From an uncultured Acholeplasmatales bacterium (GTDB taxonomy: Bacteria; Bacillota_I; Bacilli_A; Acholeplasmatales; Anaeroplasmataceae): 64,000 nucleotides of DNA. This document shows positions 1 to 7,440 of the stretch, piece by piece. A model generated the notes under the pieces. It was not told the DNA's origin, ran no database searches, and saw nothing but the letters and a program-made list of their open reading frames with translations. The stretch spans positions 1 through 64,000 of the forward strand of contig CALUXS010000003.1 in assembly GCA_944324805.1 (NCBI GenBank). Reading direction: 5' to 3'. The translations under genes and the position numbers were made by a program. Every line of letters begins with the position of its first letter. The first letter of the stretch is position 1.

Positions 1-128
1 ATTATAAACTTGCCTTTGTCGTAATAAATTCCATTATAATTAACTACCGTATTAGCAAATTTAAAGAGATCCATTATGTATTTACCAAATACATTTAATT
101 GTTCTTTGGTGGTATTATTTTTTAACAT
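1..128 (-). CDS. Hypothetical protein, partial (3' end outside window)
   Basis: An open frame starts at ATG (126-128 on the minus strand) and runs off the left edge after about 42 codons. The N-terminus begins MLKNNTTKEQLNVFGKY. It overlaps the last 14 bp of the upstream 103-residue gene, and an AGGTGG ribosome binding site lies 6-7 bases before the ATG, so the two are probably translationally coupled in one operon of the integrated element. I recognise no family. What is visible is a short amphipathic helix-like stretch followed by a Tyr-rich segment, which says nothing firm about function. Confidence 0.5.
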   Translation of the reverse strand, partial: MLKNNTTKEQLNVFGKYIMDLFKFANTVVNYNGIYYDKGKFI

Positions 129-426
129 ATTTTACCACCTCTTTCTCCTTTTTCTTTTTGTTTTTATAGTATTCCTCAAAAATACCATCAACTTTTTCTG
201 TGTCAACTTCAATGGTCATAATCTCACCATCTTTGTATGGTTCTTCATCTTCTGAAGATCTAACTGCATTACTGATAGAATCTAATAATGGTAAAGTACA
301 CAAAAAGTCCTGACACTCCTGATTACCATTTCTTGTAATTTTGTCAGAACACAAAAGCTTTAAATCGGAGACGTCAACAAAAATCCGACTACCAATTTTT
401 ACCGAATTAACAAAAGACATACGCAT
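115..426 (-). CDS. Hypothetical acidic/basic small protein of the integrated element
   Basis: This 103-residue protein has no family I recognise. Its first 50 residues look folded (Cys26, Cys38 and Cys43; hydrophobic strands). The middle is acidic (SSEDEEPYKDGE) and the C-terminus is strongly basic (KNKKKKEKEVVKYVKK). There is no signal peptide or membrane segment. The start ATG has an AAAGGAAG ribosome binding site about 5 bases upstream. It forms an operon with the overlapping partial gene to its left. A long hairpin lies in the leader just upstream (449-490). The setting next to Xre and integrase suggests an element maintenance or transfer gene, but that is only inference. Confidence 0.55.
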   Translation of the reverse strand: MRMSFVNSVKIGSRIFVDVSDLKLLCSDKITRNGNQECQDFLCTLPLLDSISNAVRSSEDEEPYKDGEIMTIEVDTEKVDGIFEEYYKNKKKKEKEVVKYVKK

Positions 427-448
427 GTACTTCCTTTCTTAAGAAGTT

Positions 449-490
449 GGAAGGGGCAAAGATTGTTAGTAATGGAGAAAAGCCCCTTCC
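449..490. repeat. 9-bp inverted repeat, GGAAGGGGC / GCCCCTTCC
   Basis: Perfect arms at 449-457 and 482-490 are separated by 24 bases. The GC-rich arms stand out strongly in this AT-rich region. In minus-strand transcripts it would form a leader hairpin about 20 bases before the start of the 103-residue gene. It could be an attenuator, a protein-binding site or an element processing site. No T-run follows it, so it is not a plain terminator. Confidence 0.6.
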
Positions 491-536
491 ATGGGATTAA
501 AATTGTACTAAAAAAACAACAAAGCTTAATAAAGTA

Positions 537-562
537 TGATATAATAGAAAATGGTCAGACAA
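537..562 (+). promoter_or_regulatory. Extended -10 promoter and operator upstream of xre
   Basis: An extended -10 box, TGATATAAT, lies at 537-545, with no good -35. Directly downstream, near the expected transcription start, is TGGTCAGACAA (552-562), an 11-bp imperfect palindrome. It matches the perfect version TTGTCTGACAA at 918-928 when read on the other strand. The position would suit negative autoregulation of the Xre repressor. This is a prediction from sequence pattern only. Confidence 0.45.
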
Positions 563-690
563 TTATATATTTTTTTATTAAGCATTTTTATATGCTGTTT
601 TTTTGTTAATTAAATGTTGAGTAAAACTCACCACATTTGTATTTTAACTTTGTGTTGCGTTTTTGTCAACATAAAAGAGAGGGATATTTT

Positions 691-882
691 TTGAATATTA
701 AAGAAAATCTACAAAATTTAATGAATAAGAATAAAATTAATAGTAATCAACTAGCTATAAAACTCGAAATAGATCGTTCAAACGTGAGTAGATGGCTAAG
801 CGGAAAACAAAAACCATCTTTAGAACAGTTAGAACAGTTGACAAAAATTTTCAATTGTTCATATGATGACTTACTCAAATAA
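691..882 (+). CDS. Small Xre-family helix-turn-helix repressor
   Basis: This 63-residue protein is essentially one HTH_3/Cro-C1 domain. The helices run through residues 2-60, and the recognition region reads SNQLAIKLEIDRSNVSRWLSG, shortened here to its core NVSRWLSG. I chose TTG at 691 because an AGAGAGGGA ribosome binding site sits 6-8 bases upstream; an in-frame ATG at 637 has no such site and would add 18 unconserved residues. It lies between two copies of a palindromic operator and just before the integrase. A lysis/lysogeny-like or transfer control of the integrated element is therefore likely. It has no dimerisation or protease domain, so it is not LexA/CI-like. Confidence 0.8.
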   Translation: MNIKENLQNLMNKNKINSNQLAIKLEIDRSNVSRWLSGKQKPSLEQLEQLTKIFNCSYDDLLK

Positions 883-917
883 ATATTTTTCAAAAGAAAA
901 TAACTAAATTTTACATA

Positions 918-928
918 TTGTCTGACAA
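918..928. promoter_or_regulatory. Predicted Xre operator TTGTCTGACAA
   Basis: This perfect 5-1-5 palindrome (TTGTC-T-GACAA) lies between xre and the integrase gene, about 28 bp upstream of a TATAAT box (957-962). A one-mismatch copy lies in the xre promoter at 552-562. Two matching sites flanking the small repressor gene suggest that one regulator controls both xre and the integrase. Confidence 0.45.
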
Positions 929-989
929 AGTCAATATAACTGTACATATGTGTTTGTATAATTTTATTATTTAAAAAGGAGATTTAATA

Positions 990-1937
990 ATGAAAAATAT
1001 ACTGAACACACAAATTTCAATAGATGATATTATAGCTCTTATATCATCTAAAAACTCAATAGTCAAAAAGATGGATCTTCATTCTTTAGTCGGTCTTTAT
1101 TTAAAGATGCGTGAATTTGACATCCGTGTTGAAACAAAAAACTGTTATAAGCTCCATCTTGACTACTTGTTAGATTTTTTTGACACAATAGGTGTAAAAA
1201 ATTCTAGCGATATAAATCAAAATACAATTAATCAATTTGTAGCTTATTCAACTTCTAAAGGCAATAAAGCAATCACTATAAATAAAAGATTGGCAATACT
1301 ACATACCATGCTTAAGTATTGTGCAGAACGAGAAATAATTTCAATGCCAGCCTATAAGTTTGTAAAGCTTAAAGAACAACCATCTGAAATAAAAACTATT
1401 ACTCTCGCAGATGCAAAAGCTATTTACGACTACTTGCCATTAATGAATGAGCGTAATAGATTAATTTTCCTTTTATTTTTTCAAACAGGAATTAGGAGAA
1501 ACGAATTAATCAATATCAAAGTCAATAATATTGATTTTGAAAAAATGCGAATTCTATTAGAAACAACAAAAAATGGTAAAAATAGATATTGCTATTTTGA
1601 TGAGGAAACAAAGATTTTAATAAATGACGTTATAAATAAAAATAAATGTAGAACTAATCCTTATCTTTTTGCATTGGGTAATGGTCATATAGATAAGATT
1701 AGAATCAATACCATCTTTTTTGAAGTTAAGAAAAAACTCGGTATAAAATCCTTAAGTCCACATAAGATACGTCATTTTTATGCAACACAACTTTTAAAAA
1801 ATGGAGCTGACATCAATACAGTTAGAAAACTCTTAGGACACTCTAAGCTTGAAACAACGCAAAGATATCTAGATTATACTGACGAATTTATCCAGGAAAA
1901 TAATTATAAATTTAATCCAATGTCTAATTTAAAATGA
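990..1937 (+). CDS. Tyrosine recombinase/integrase
   Basis: This 315-residue protein has the two-domain layout of phage-type integrases: an N-terminal SAM-like core-binding domain (about 30-115) and a C-terminal catalytic domain (about 135-300). The active-site set is complete: Arg169 (TGIRR), Lys194, His258-x-x-Arg261 (SPHKIRHF), His284 (LLGHS) and nucleophile Tyr293 (QRYLDY). AAAAAGGAGA precedes the ATG. It would catalyse site-specific integration and excision by strand exchange through a 3'-phosphotyrosine. Its place beside the 3' end of tRNA-Glu(CUC) makes it the likely integrase of the element to its left rather than a XerC/XerD for chromosome dimers. No excisionase gene is seen between xre and this gene. 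Confidence 0.9.
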   Translation: MKNILNTQISIDDIIALISSKNSIVKKMDLHSLVGLYLKMREFDIRVETKNCYKLHLDYLLDFFDTIGVKNSSDINQNTINQFVAYSTSKGNKAITINKRLAILHTMLKYCAEREIISMPAYKFVKLKEQPSEIKTITLADAKAIYDYLPLMNERNRLIFLLFFQTGIRRNELINIKVNNIDFEKMRILLETTKNGKNRYCYFDEETKILINDVINKNKCRTNPYLFALGNGHIDKIRINTIFFEVKKKLGIKSLSPHKIRHFYATQLLKNGADINTVRKLLGHSKLETTQRYLDYTDEFIQENNYKFNPMSNLK

Positions 1938-2000
1938 ACATTACAAATCGGTAGATTTTACCAGTTTCGAAAGAGATCCTTTTTTGTTTAAAAAACAAAA

Positions 2001-2050
2001 AAAGACGCTAAACTCAAATTCATAAAAATTCAAGTATAGCGTCATTTTTC
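2001..2050. terminator. Bidirectional terminator between integrase and tRNA-Glu
   Basis: The stem GACGCTA / TAGCGTC (2004-2010, 2037-2043) has a 26-base loop. A T-run follows on the plus strand and a run of A residues precedes it (T-run on the minus strand). It could end both the integrase transcript and the tRNA transcript. Confidence 0.5.
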
Positions 2051-2096
2051 TTTATTTTAAGTCTTTTCTAGCCCAGAAAAAACACAAAATCAAAAC

Positions 2097-2172
2097 TGGT
2101 ACTCCCAACCGGTTTCGAACCGGTAATCTTCTCCTTGAGAGGGAGACGTGTTAGCCATTCCACCATGGGAGC
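2097..2172 (-). tRNA. tRNA-Glu (anticodon CUC)
   Basis: It folds as a 76-nt cloverleaf with encoded CCA. The acceptor is GCTCCCA/TGGGAGT, with a 3-bp D stem, anticodon stem TCTCC/GGAGA and loop CTCTCAA (anticodon CTC), and T arm ACCGG-TTCGAAA-CCGGT. It reads GAG codons. It faces gltX, whose product would charge it, and its 3' end faces the integrase, so it is the probable attachment site. Confidence 0.92.
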
Positions 2173-2182
2173 ATGCTTTTAA

Positions 2183-2211
2183 ATTATATAATATTTCTAA
2201 AAATAATGCAA
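2183..2211 (-). promoter_or_regulatory. Promoter of tRNA-Glu(CUC)
   Basis: On the minus strand, -35 TTGCAT (2206-2211) and -10 TATAAT (2183-2188) are separated by 17 bases and lie just upstream of the tRNA 5' end. Confidence 0.7.
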
Positions 2212-2214
2212 TAG

Positions 2215-2250
2215 AAAAAATAAAAGAAAGCGAAAAATCGCTTTCTTTTA
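2215..2250 (-). terminator. Terminator of gltX
   Basis: A 12-bp stem, AAAAGAAAGCGA / TCGCTTTCTTTT, with an AAAA loop abuts the gltX stop codon and is followed on the minus strand by a T-rich tract. Confidence 0.8.
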
Positions 2251-3924
2251 TTAGTTTTCTTTTAGATTTTTAATAGCAACATTTATTCTTCTTCTTACTT
2301 CTTCAACACCTAATATACTTAAAACATAGTAAAGGTTAGGAGCATTTTTTCTTCCTGAAACAGCAACACGAATAAATTCAGATGCCTCTGCAACGCTACC
2401 TTTAAATAATTCTGGATTCTTTTTATAATCCTTCATATTTGCTGCATAATTATGTCTTGTTGCTAATTCCTTAATTGTATTGAACCATTCTGTTTCATCT
2501 AAGTCTAAATTAATATTATCTGCATAGTCATTTAGTATATCAATAATATCTTCTTTAGGCTTATTATCATTCCATTCAAATTTTGTTTCTGATAATTTGT
2601 CATAATTATCATTATAGAAGAAAGAAATTATTGGATAAATATCTGAATATTTTGCGTAATCTTTACGAGGCTTTGGTTTATCACGCTCAATATTTATAAT
2701 TTTTGTAAAGAATTCTTCATCTTTTACAATTCTATCATAAAAATCCTTATCGTAGACTAGCGCCCATTCCTTTACTTCAGCTACTACATCCTTTGCTTTT
2801 TTAATAGCTAAACGTTCCTTAGCAATATTTGCAACCTTATCTAAATCAAATAATGCTCCATCTAAACTCATCTTATCAAATGTTAAAACAAAGTCTTCAT
2901 AACTCTTATCCATATTAGCAGCACGCCATGCTTCATAATTTGAATTTGCCAAAGTCAATAAGTATTCAATGATTGCATATTTTGGATATCCTTGTTCTAA
3001 GAAAAAGGCTACTGCTGCTTCTGGGTCCTTACGTTTAGATAATTTTCTACGATTACCATTTTCAACTTTCATTATAACTGGTAAGTGAGCATACTTTGGA
3101 TGTTCCCATCCCATTGTGGCAAATAATTCAAGATGAATAGGTAAAGAAGATAACCATTCCTCACCACGTGTGATATGAGTAGAATGCATGAAATGATCAT
3201 CAACTAAGTGAGCGAAATGATAAGTTGGAAGTCCATCTCCCTTTAGAATAACTATATCTTGATCATTTTCAGTTAACTCAAGATCACCTTTTATTTCATC
3301 ATGAACCTTAACCTTATTTTCATGGTTGCCCATTGATTTAAAACGTATAATATATGATTCTCCAGCTTTAATTTTGTTGATTTGTTCTTCTAAAGTTAAG
3401 AAACGGCATTTTGCAAATTTTCCATAATATCCTGGAATAAGTTTTTCTTTTTCTTGGCTTTCTCTTAATTTAGATAAGTCATCAGGAGTACAAAAACAAG
3501 GATAAGCTCTACCTATTTTTATAAGATGTTTTATGACAGTTTTATATATAGTTGCTCTATCACTTTGCTTATAAGGGCCATAATTTCCTATCTCTTTTGA
3601 ATTACTTAAATATCCTTCATCAGGAATTATATCAAAGTTAGCTAATTGATTAACTAAGTCTTCTCCTGAACCCTCAATTTCACGCTTTGTATCAGTATCT
3701 TCTAATCTAATATAAAATACGCCATTTGATTGTTTTGCTAGGTGATAAGATACTAGTGAAGTAAACAAACTTCCTGTATGCAAAAAACCTGTTGGAGAAG
3801 GAGCAAAACGTGTTACCATTGCACCATTTTCTAGATTACGCTTAGGATAACGTTTTTCTAAATCTTCAACCGTATCTTTAATTTCAGGAAATATTAATTC
3901 TGCTAAATCATTTAAAGTGTACAT
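2251..3924 (-). CDS. gltX: Glutamate--tRNA ligase
   Basis: This class I aminoacyl-tRNA synthetase attaches glutamate to tRNA-Glu. The HIGH-type motif is at residues 49-52 (GFLHTGS, preceded by APSPTG) and the KMSKS-type motif at 293-297 (KLSKR). At 557 residues it is longer than the usual 480-490. About 35 extra N-terminal residues (LAELIFPEIKDTVEDL) match the longer GltX type known from clostridia and relatives, so the start is believable. It follows map after 11 bases and is probably co-transcribed with it. Three tRNA-Glu genes lie within 5 kb, a fitting neighbourhood. Whether it also charges tRNA-Gln, as in bacteria that use GatCAB, cannot be judged here. Confidence 0.96.
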   Translation of the reverse strand: MYTLNDLAELIFPEIKDTVEDLEKRYPKRNLENGAMVTRFAPSPTGFLHTGSLFTSLVSYHLAKQSNGVFYIRLEDTDTKREIEGSGEDLVNQLANFDIIPDEGYLSNSKEIGNYGPYKQSDRATIYKTVIKHLIKIGRAYPCFCTPDDLSKLRESQEKEKLIPGYYGKFAKCRFLTLEEQINKIKAGESYIIRFKSMGNHENKVKVHDEIKGDLELTENDQDIVILKGDGLPTYHFAHLVDDHFMHSTHITRGEEWLSSLPIHLELFATMGWEHPKYAHLPVIMKVENGNRRKLSKRKDPEAAVAFFLEQGYPKYAIIEYLLTLANSNYEAWRAANMDKSYEDFVLTFDKMSLDGALFDLDKVANIAKERLAIKKAKDVVAEVKEWALVYDKDFYDRIVKDEEFFTKIINIERDKPKPRKDYAKYSDIYPIISFFYNDNYDKLSETKFEWNDNKPKEDIIDILNDYADNINLDLDETEWFNTIKELATRHNYAANMKDYKKNPELFKGSVAEASEFIRVAVSGRKNAPNLYYVLSILGVEEVRRRINVAIKNLKEN

Positions 3925-3935
3925 TTTTCTAACCT

Positions 3936-4742
3936 CTACTTTGCTAATATTTCAAAACCATCTTCAGTAATTAGGACTGTATGTTCAACTTGAGCAGACC
4001 ATCCACCATCCATAGTATATATTGTCCAGTTGTTTTCTGCATCTAAAAAAACTTTTCTAGTTCCCTCATTTATCATTGGTTCAATCGTGAATATCATACC
4101 AGGAAACATAACTAATCCAGTCCCACGTTTACCAAAATGCGGTATATAAGGGTCTTCGTGGAAACCAACTCCTACTCCGTGACCACCAATTTCATGTACG
4201 ACACTAAAACCATTCAATCTCGCATGATGCTCTATTGCATAACCAATATCACCTAAACGACAATATGGTTTTAAAACTTTCAGTGCTTCTGCAAGACACT
4301 CTTCAGTAACCTTAACTAATTTATTTGCTCTATCATCAGTAATGCCTATCTTAAACATTCTTGATGCATCTGCATAGTAACCATTATAAATAGTTGTTAC
4401 ATCTACATTTATGATATCACCATTTTTTAAAACAACTTTTTCAGATGGTATACCATGGCAAACCTGATCATTTATCGAAGTACAACAGCTTTTAGGAAAA
4501 CCCTCATATCCTAATGGTGCTGGTATCCCGCCTAAAGATATAGTAGCCTCATGTACTAAATTATCAATTTCTAAGGTTGTCATACCGCCATGAATTTTTT
4601 CAGCAACTATATCTAGAATTTTATTATTAATAATGCCTGCTTGTCTAATACCTTCTATTTGTTCTTTTGTTTTAATCATTTCACGAGTAGGAACAGGGGC
4701 ACCTATCTTCTTATATTTTAAAACCATCTCATCATAATTCAT
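3936..4742 (-). CDS. map: Methionine aminopeptidase, type I
   Basis: It removes the initiator methionine from nascent proteins in the cytoplasm. All five metal ligands of the M24A family are visible: Asp114 and Asp125 (INVDVTT and YYADASR), His188 (GGHGVGVGFHEDP), Glu221 (FTIEPM) and Glu253 (QVEHT). The substrate-side His96 (CHGIP) is also present. At 268 residues it carries about 15-20 extra N-terminal residues compared with the minimal enzyme. It is followed closely by gltX, and a terminator separates it from the upstream ackA. No zinc-finger extension is present. Confidence 0.95.
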   Translation of the reverse strand: MNYDEMVLKYKKIGAPVPTREMIKTKEQIEGIRQAGIINNKILDIVAEKIHGGMTTLEIDNLVHEATISLGGIPAPLGYEGFPKSCCTSINDQVCHGIPSEKVVLKNGDIINVDVTTIYNGYYADASRMFKIGITDDRANKLVKVTEECLAEALKVLKPYCRLGDIGYAIEHHARLNGFSVVHEIGGHGVGVGFHEDPYIPHFGKRGTGLVMFPGMIFTIEPMINEGTRKVFLDAENNWTIYTMDGGWSAQVEHTVLITEDGFEILAK

Positions 4743-4759
4743 AAAATCACCCTTCGAAA

Positions 4760-4787
4760 GAAAATAGTGTGACTAAATCACACTATC
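4760..4787 (-). terminator. Terminator of ackA
   Basis: A 9-bp perfect stem, ATAGTGTGA / TCACACTAT (4764-4772, 4778-4786), with a 5-base loop is followed on the minus strand by TTTTCTTT. It separates ackA from map. Confidence 0.85.
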
Positions 4788-4802
4788 CTTTATTTCTATA
4801 AA

Positions 4803-5993
4803 TTAAGCTAATTTAGCAACTCTAACAACGTCACGAGCAATCATAACTTCTTCATTTGTAGGAACGATGAATGCTCTAATTTTTGAATCTGGAGTAGTAA
4901 TTTCTTGTTCAACTGCACGAATGTTATTCTTTTCTTCATCTAATTTAACACCTAAAACACCTAAACGATTTAAGATATTTTTTCTTAAATGAATTAAATT
5001 TTCACCCATACCAGCTGTAAAGCATATTGCATCACATCCGCCCATGTAAACATAATAAGAAGCAATATAATCAACAATACGCTTTGCTTGAACATCAAAT
5101 GTTAATTTGCAACGATGATCTCCTGCTTCCATACCTGCAGTTACATCACGAGCATCATTAGAACGACCAGACATACCCAAATATCCTGATTTTTTATTTA
5201 AGATAGTAACAACTTCACCAGCAGTTTTATTTTCTTTTTGGCAAATATAAGAAACAACAGTTGGATCTAAATTACCAGATCTTGTTCCCATTGGAATACC
5301 TTCAAGTGGTGTTAAACCCATTGATGTATCTTTACACTTTCCACCTTCAACAGCACAAATAGATGCACCATTTCCTAGATGGCAAACAATAATTTTTGTA
5401 TCTTTTAATGGCTTATTAATTAATTCTGCACAACGTTGTGATACATATTGATGACTAGTACCATGAGCACCATATTTACGAATTCCATATTTTTCATACC
5501 ATTCATATGGAGTAGCATACATATATGCTTCTTCAGGCATAGTTTGATGGAAAACTGTATCAAAGACAACAACTTGTGGAACTTCAGGTAGAGCTTTTTG
5601 GAAAGCTTTAATACCAACGATGTGAGCAGGATTATGAAGTGGAGCTAAATCTGCTAATTCAGCAATTTTATCAACAACAACATCATCTACTAAGCAAGAA
5701 TCCTTAAAGTATTCTCCACCTTGAACTACACGGTGACCAACACCAGAAATTTCATTTAAATTCTTAAGAATTCCTTTTTCAATTAATGATTTTAGTAATA
5801 ATTCTACACCAACAGCATGGTCCTTTAAAACTGGATTTGTTTCTTCTTTTTTACCATCATATTTGATTGTAAAAATTCCCTTTTCCAATCCAATTCTCTC
5901 CATTACACCAGAAGCGATAACTGTTTCACTTGGCATCTCTAACAATTGAAACTTTATTGAAGAGCTACCTGCATTAACTGCCATAATTTTCAT
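4803..5993 (-). CDS. ackA: Acetate kinase
   Basis: It interconverts acetyl phosphate plus ADP with acetate plus ATP, giving substrate-level ATP from fermentation. The 396-residue length is standard. Visible signatures are the N-terminal phosphate loop VNAGSSSIKF, GHRVVQGG with the active-site Arg, the LGNGAS loop, MGLTPLEGIPMGTRSGNLDP, and CFTAGMGEN near the C-terminus. AAGGGA lies 8 bases before the ATG. It follows the YtxK-like gene by 11 bases, the same gene pair as in Bacillus. No phosphotransacetylase gene is in the window. Confidence 0.97.
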   Translation of the reverse strand: MKIMAVNAGSSSIKFQLLEMPSETVIASGVMERIGLEKGIFTIKYDGKKEETNPVLKDHAVGVELLLKSLIEKGILKNLNEISGVGHRVVQGGEYFKDSCLVDDVVVDKIAELADLAPLHNPAHIVGIKAFQKALPEVPQVVVFDTVFHQTMPEEAYMYATPYEWYEKYGIRKYGAHGTSHQYVSQRCAELINKPLKDTKIIVCHLGNGASICAVEGGKCKDTSMGLTPLEGIPMGTRSGNLDPTVVSYICQKENKTAGEVVTILNKKSGYLGMSGRSNDARDVTAGMEAGDHRCKLTFDVQAKRIVDYIASYYVYMGGCDAICFTAGMGENLIHLRKNILNRLGVLGVKLDEEKNNIRAVEQEITTPDSKIRAFIVPTNEEVMIARDVVRVAKLA

Positions 5994-6004
5994 TTTTTTG
6001 TCCC

Positions 6005-6952
6005 TTACTTTCTTCTCATAATATTTGTATTAAACCATGATTCCAAGCTCATAAGTTCCTTGTTAAATGCCTTAACATCTGTAAAGCTTGGTAGTTTAAC
6101 CATAAAACATTTCTTTTCTTCCCATATCTTCTTTTGAATAACAATAATACTTTTTGGATTGTTAACAAAAAAGTTATCTGGAAGTTCAACAATACCTATA
6201 ATCGTTGAGTCAGCTGTCAAATTTTTCTTGAATAATCCTTCTTTATCATAATCAAAAAAATCATTTCCGACCACTCCGATTAAAAAACCTTCATCATTCA
6301 GCATTGTAAGGTAATGTAAAACTGCCTTATAAGGAAAATAATCTTTTTTATCCTCAAAAAGATTTGGCATATCAAAAACAACAAAATCCATTCCTCTTAG
6401 ATTTAAATTTAGTGTGTCTTGCAAATAAATATCAATCGGTTGATTCATTAAGTCAGCGATTACCTTAGCCATTTTTGTCATCCATTCATTATGATCGCAA
6501 CCATATAAATTGCATTCTATAGAAAGATGATTACAAATAGTATATAGTAAATTACCTGTACCTAAAAGTGGATCTACTATATTGATTGTTTTTTTATCCT
6601 GATTTAAACGTGATACTAAATAAGCAATGAATATACCTATAGTATCAGGAGTAGCAAGGCCATTTTCTAAGCGCATCTCTTTTATGCCCTTTAAAACTTG
6701 AGCTTGCATAGCCTTTCTTATCTCTTCAACATCAAAATCAACATTAGCTAGAGGCTCATAAATTTTTTCTAATTTTTTTACTTGTTCAGGTTCTAAATCA
6801 TTTAAAACCTCTCCTGCTAAAATATTTTTTGCAGTTAAAAGAATCAGATCAAAATAATTAGCCTTTAATATTTCATATAGATAACTACATGATTCATCAA
6901 ACACATCAAAAAAGACCTCTAAATTTTCCTTAGTCTTATTGTCTTCTGCCAT
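6005..6952 (-). CDS. ytxK: YtxK-like class I SAM-dependent methyltransferase-fold protein
   Basis: The 315-residue protein has a helical N-terminus (1-95) and a Rossmann methyltransferase fold like N6-adenine DNA methylases. SAM motif I is DPLLGTGNLL (127-136), and the acidic ribose-binding motif is near GCDHN (151-155). The catalytic (D/N)PPY/F motif is replaced by DMPN (194-197), so classical adenine methylation is doubtful. The gene sits directly upstream of ackA, as ytxK does in Bacillus. The substrate is not established; the family assignment rests on fold motifs and synteny. Confidence 0.75.
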   Translation of the reverse strand: MAEDNKTKENLEVFFDVFDESCSYLYEILKANYFDLILLTAKNILAGEVLNDLEPEQVKKLEKIYEPLANVDFDVEEIRKAMQAQVLKGIKEMRLENGLATPDTIGIFIAYLVSRLNQDKKTINIVDPLLGTGNLLYTICNHLSIECNLYGCDHNEWMTKMAKVIADLMNQPIDIYLQDTLNLNLRGMDFVVFDMPNLFEDKKDYFPYKAVLHYLTMLNDEGFLIGVVGNDFFDYDKEGLFKKNLTADSTIIGIVELPDNFFVNNPKSIIVIQKKIWEEKKCFMVKLPSFTDVKAFNKELMSLESWFNTNIMRRK

Positions 6953-7069
6953 CTACATCACCTATAGAATTATATCAAAAAAAGCTATTAAAGTAAACCT
7001 TAAACTTTATCTATAAATTATATAAGTTGACCACAGTTTTTTCAATTTTAAAAAAAATGAAAAAAATTG

Positions 7070-7097
7070 TTGACATGAATAAAAAAAAGTGTATAAT
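7070..7097 (+). promoter_or_regulatory. Promoter of first tRNA-Glu(UUC)
   Basis: Consensus -35 TTGACA (7070-7075) and consensus -10 TATAAT (7092-7097) are 16 bases apart, about 29 bases before the mature tRNA 5' end. Confidence 0.9.
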
Positions 7098-7125
7098 ATT
7101 AACTGCATCGCATTTGATTGCAGAT

Positions 7126-7201
7126 GGCCCGTTGGTGAAATGGTTAACACACATGCCTTTCACGCATGCATTTATGGGTTCGAACCCCGTACGGGTCACC
7201 A
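7126..7201 (+). tRNA. tRNA-Glu (anticodon UUC), copy 1
   Basis: A 76-nt cloverleaf with encoded CCA: acceptor GGCCCGT/ACGGGTC, anticodon stem CATGC/GCATG with loop CTTTCAC (anticodon TTC), and T loop TTCGAAC. It reads GAA/GAG. It has its own promoter and terminator and is one of two identical tandem units. Confidence 0.95.
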
Positions 7202-7212
7202 TCTTAATTATT

Positions 7213-7238
7213 ACAGTCTCTATGAGGCTGTTTTTTTT
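7213..7238 (+). terminator. Terminator of tRNA-Glu copy 1
   Basis: Stem ACAGTCTC / GAGGCTGT with a 3-base loop (one G-T pair), followed by eight T residues. Confidence 0.88.
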
Positions 7239-7266
7239 ATCTTCTTAAAAAAAAATAATTTTTTTA

Positions 7267-7295
7267 TTGACAATGGATATAAAAACCTGTATAAT
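7267..7295 (+). promoter_or_regulatory. Promoter of second tRNA-Glu(UUC)
   Basis: TTGACA (7267-7272) and TATAAT (7290-7295) are 17 bases apart. The upstream DNA differs from that of copy 1, so each copy keeps an independent strong promoter. Confidence 0.9.
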
Positions 7296-7313
7296 GTGCG
7301 AGGTGTTATAAAT

Positions 7314-7389
7314 GGCCCGTTGGTGAAATGGTTAACACACATGCCTTTCACGCATGCATTTATGGGTTCGAACCCCGTACGGGTCACCA
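7314..7389 (+). tRNA. tRNA-Glu (anticodon UUC), copy 2
   Basis: Identical to the copy at 7126-7201, 188 bp downstream. The identity extends through the terminator, so this is a tandem duplication of the tRNA-terminator unit. Confidence 0.95.
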
Positions 7390-7401
7390 TCTTAAATTAT
7401 T

Positions 7402-7427
7402 ACAGTCTCTATGAGGCTGTTTTTTTT
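7402..7427 (+). terminator. Terminator of tRNA-Glu copy 2
   Basis: The same hairpin as after copy 1 (ACAGTCTC / GAGGCTGT) with a T-run. Confidence 0.88.
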
Positions 7428-7440
7428 ATCTTCTTAAGAA

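Larger units (their letters stand above)
1..2099. mobile_element. End of an element integrated at tRNA-Glu(CUC)
   Basis: A tyrosine recombinase ends about 160 bp from the 3' end of tRNA-Glu(CUC). Beyond it lie an Xre-type repressor and two small unknown genes that read out of the window. An integrase beside the 3' end of a tRNA is the classical arrangement of integrative elements and prophages. The other end, and so the matching att repeat, lies outside the window. The limits given are inferred, and whether this is a prophage, ICE or mobilizable island cannot be told from the part seen. Confidence 0.55.

Noticed and set aside
637-690. N-terminal extension of the small Xre protein from an ATG
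   Set aside because: It has no ribosome binding site and unconserved residues; TTG at 691 is well placed.
1950-1985. Possible second att-like stretch near the end of the integrase (CCAGTTTCGAAAGAGATCC)
   Set aside because: It shares only TTTCGAA and a few bases with the tRNA-Glu T arm; the match is too short for an attachment core.
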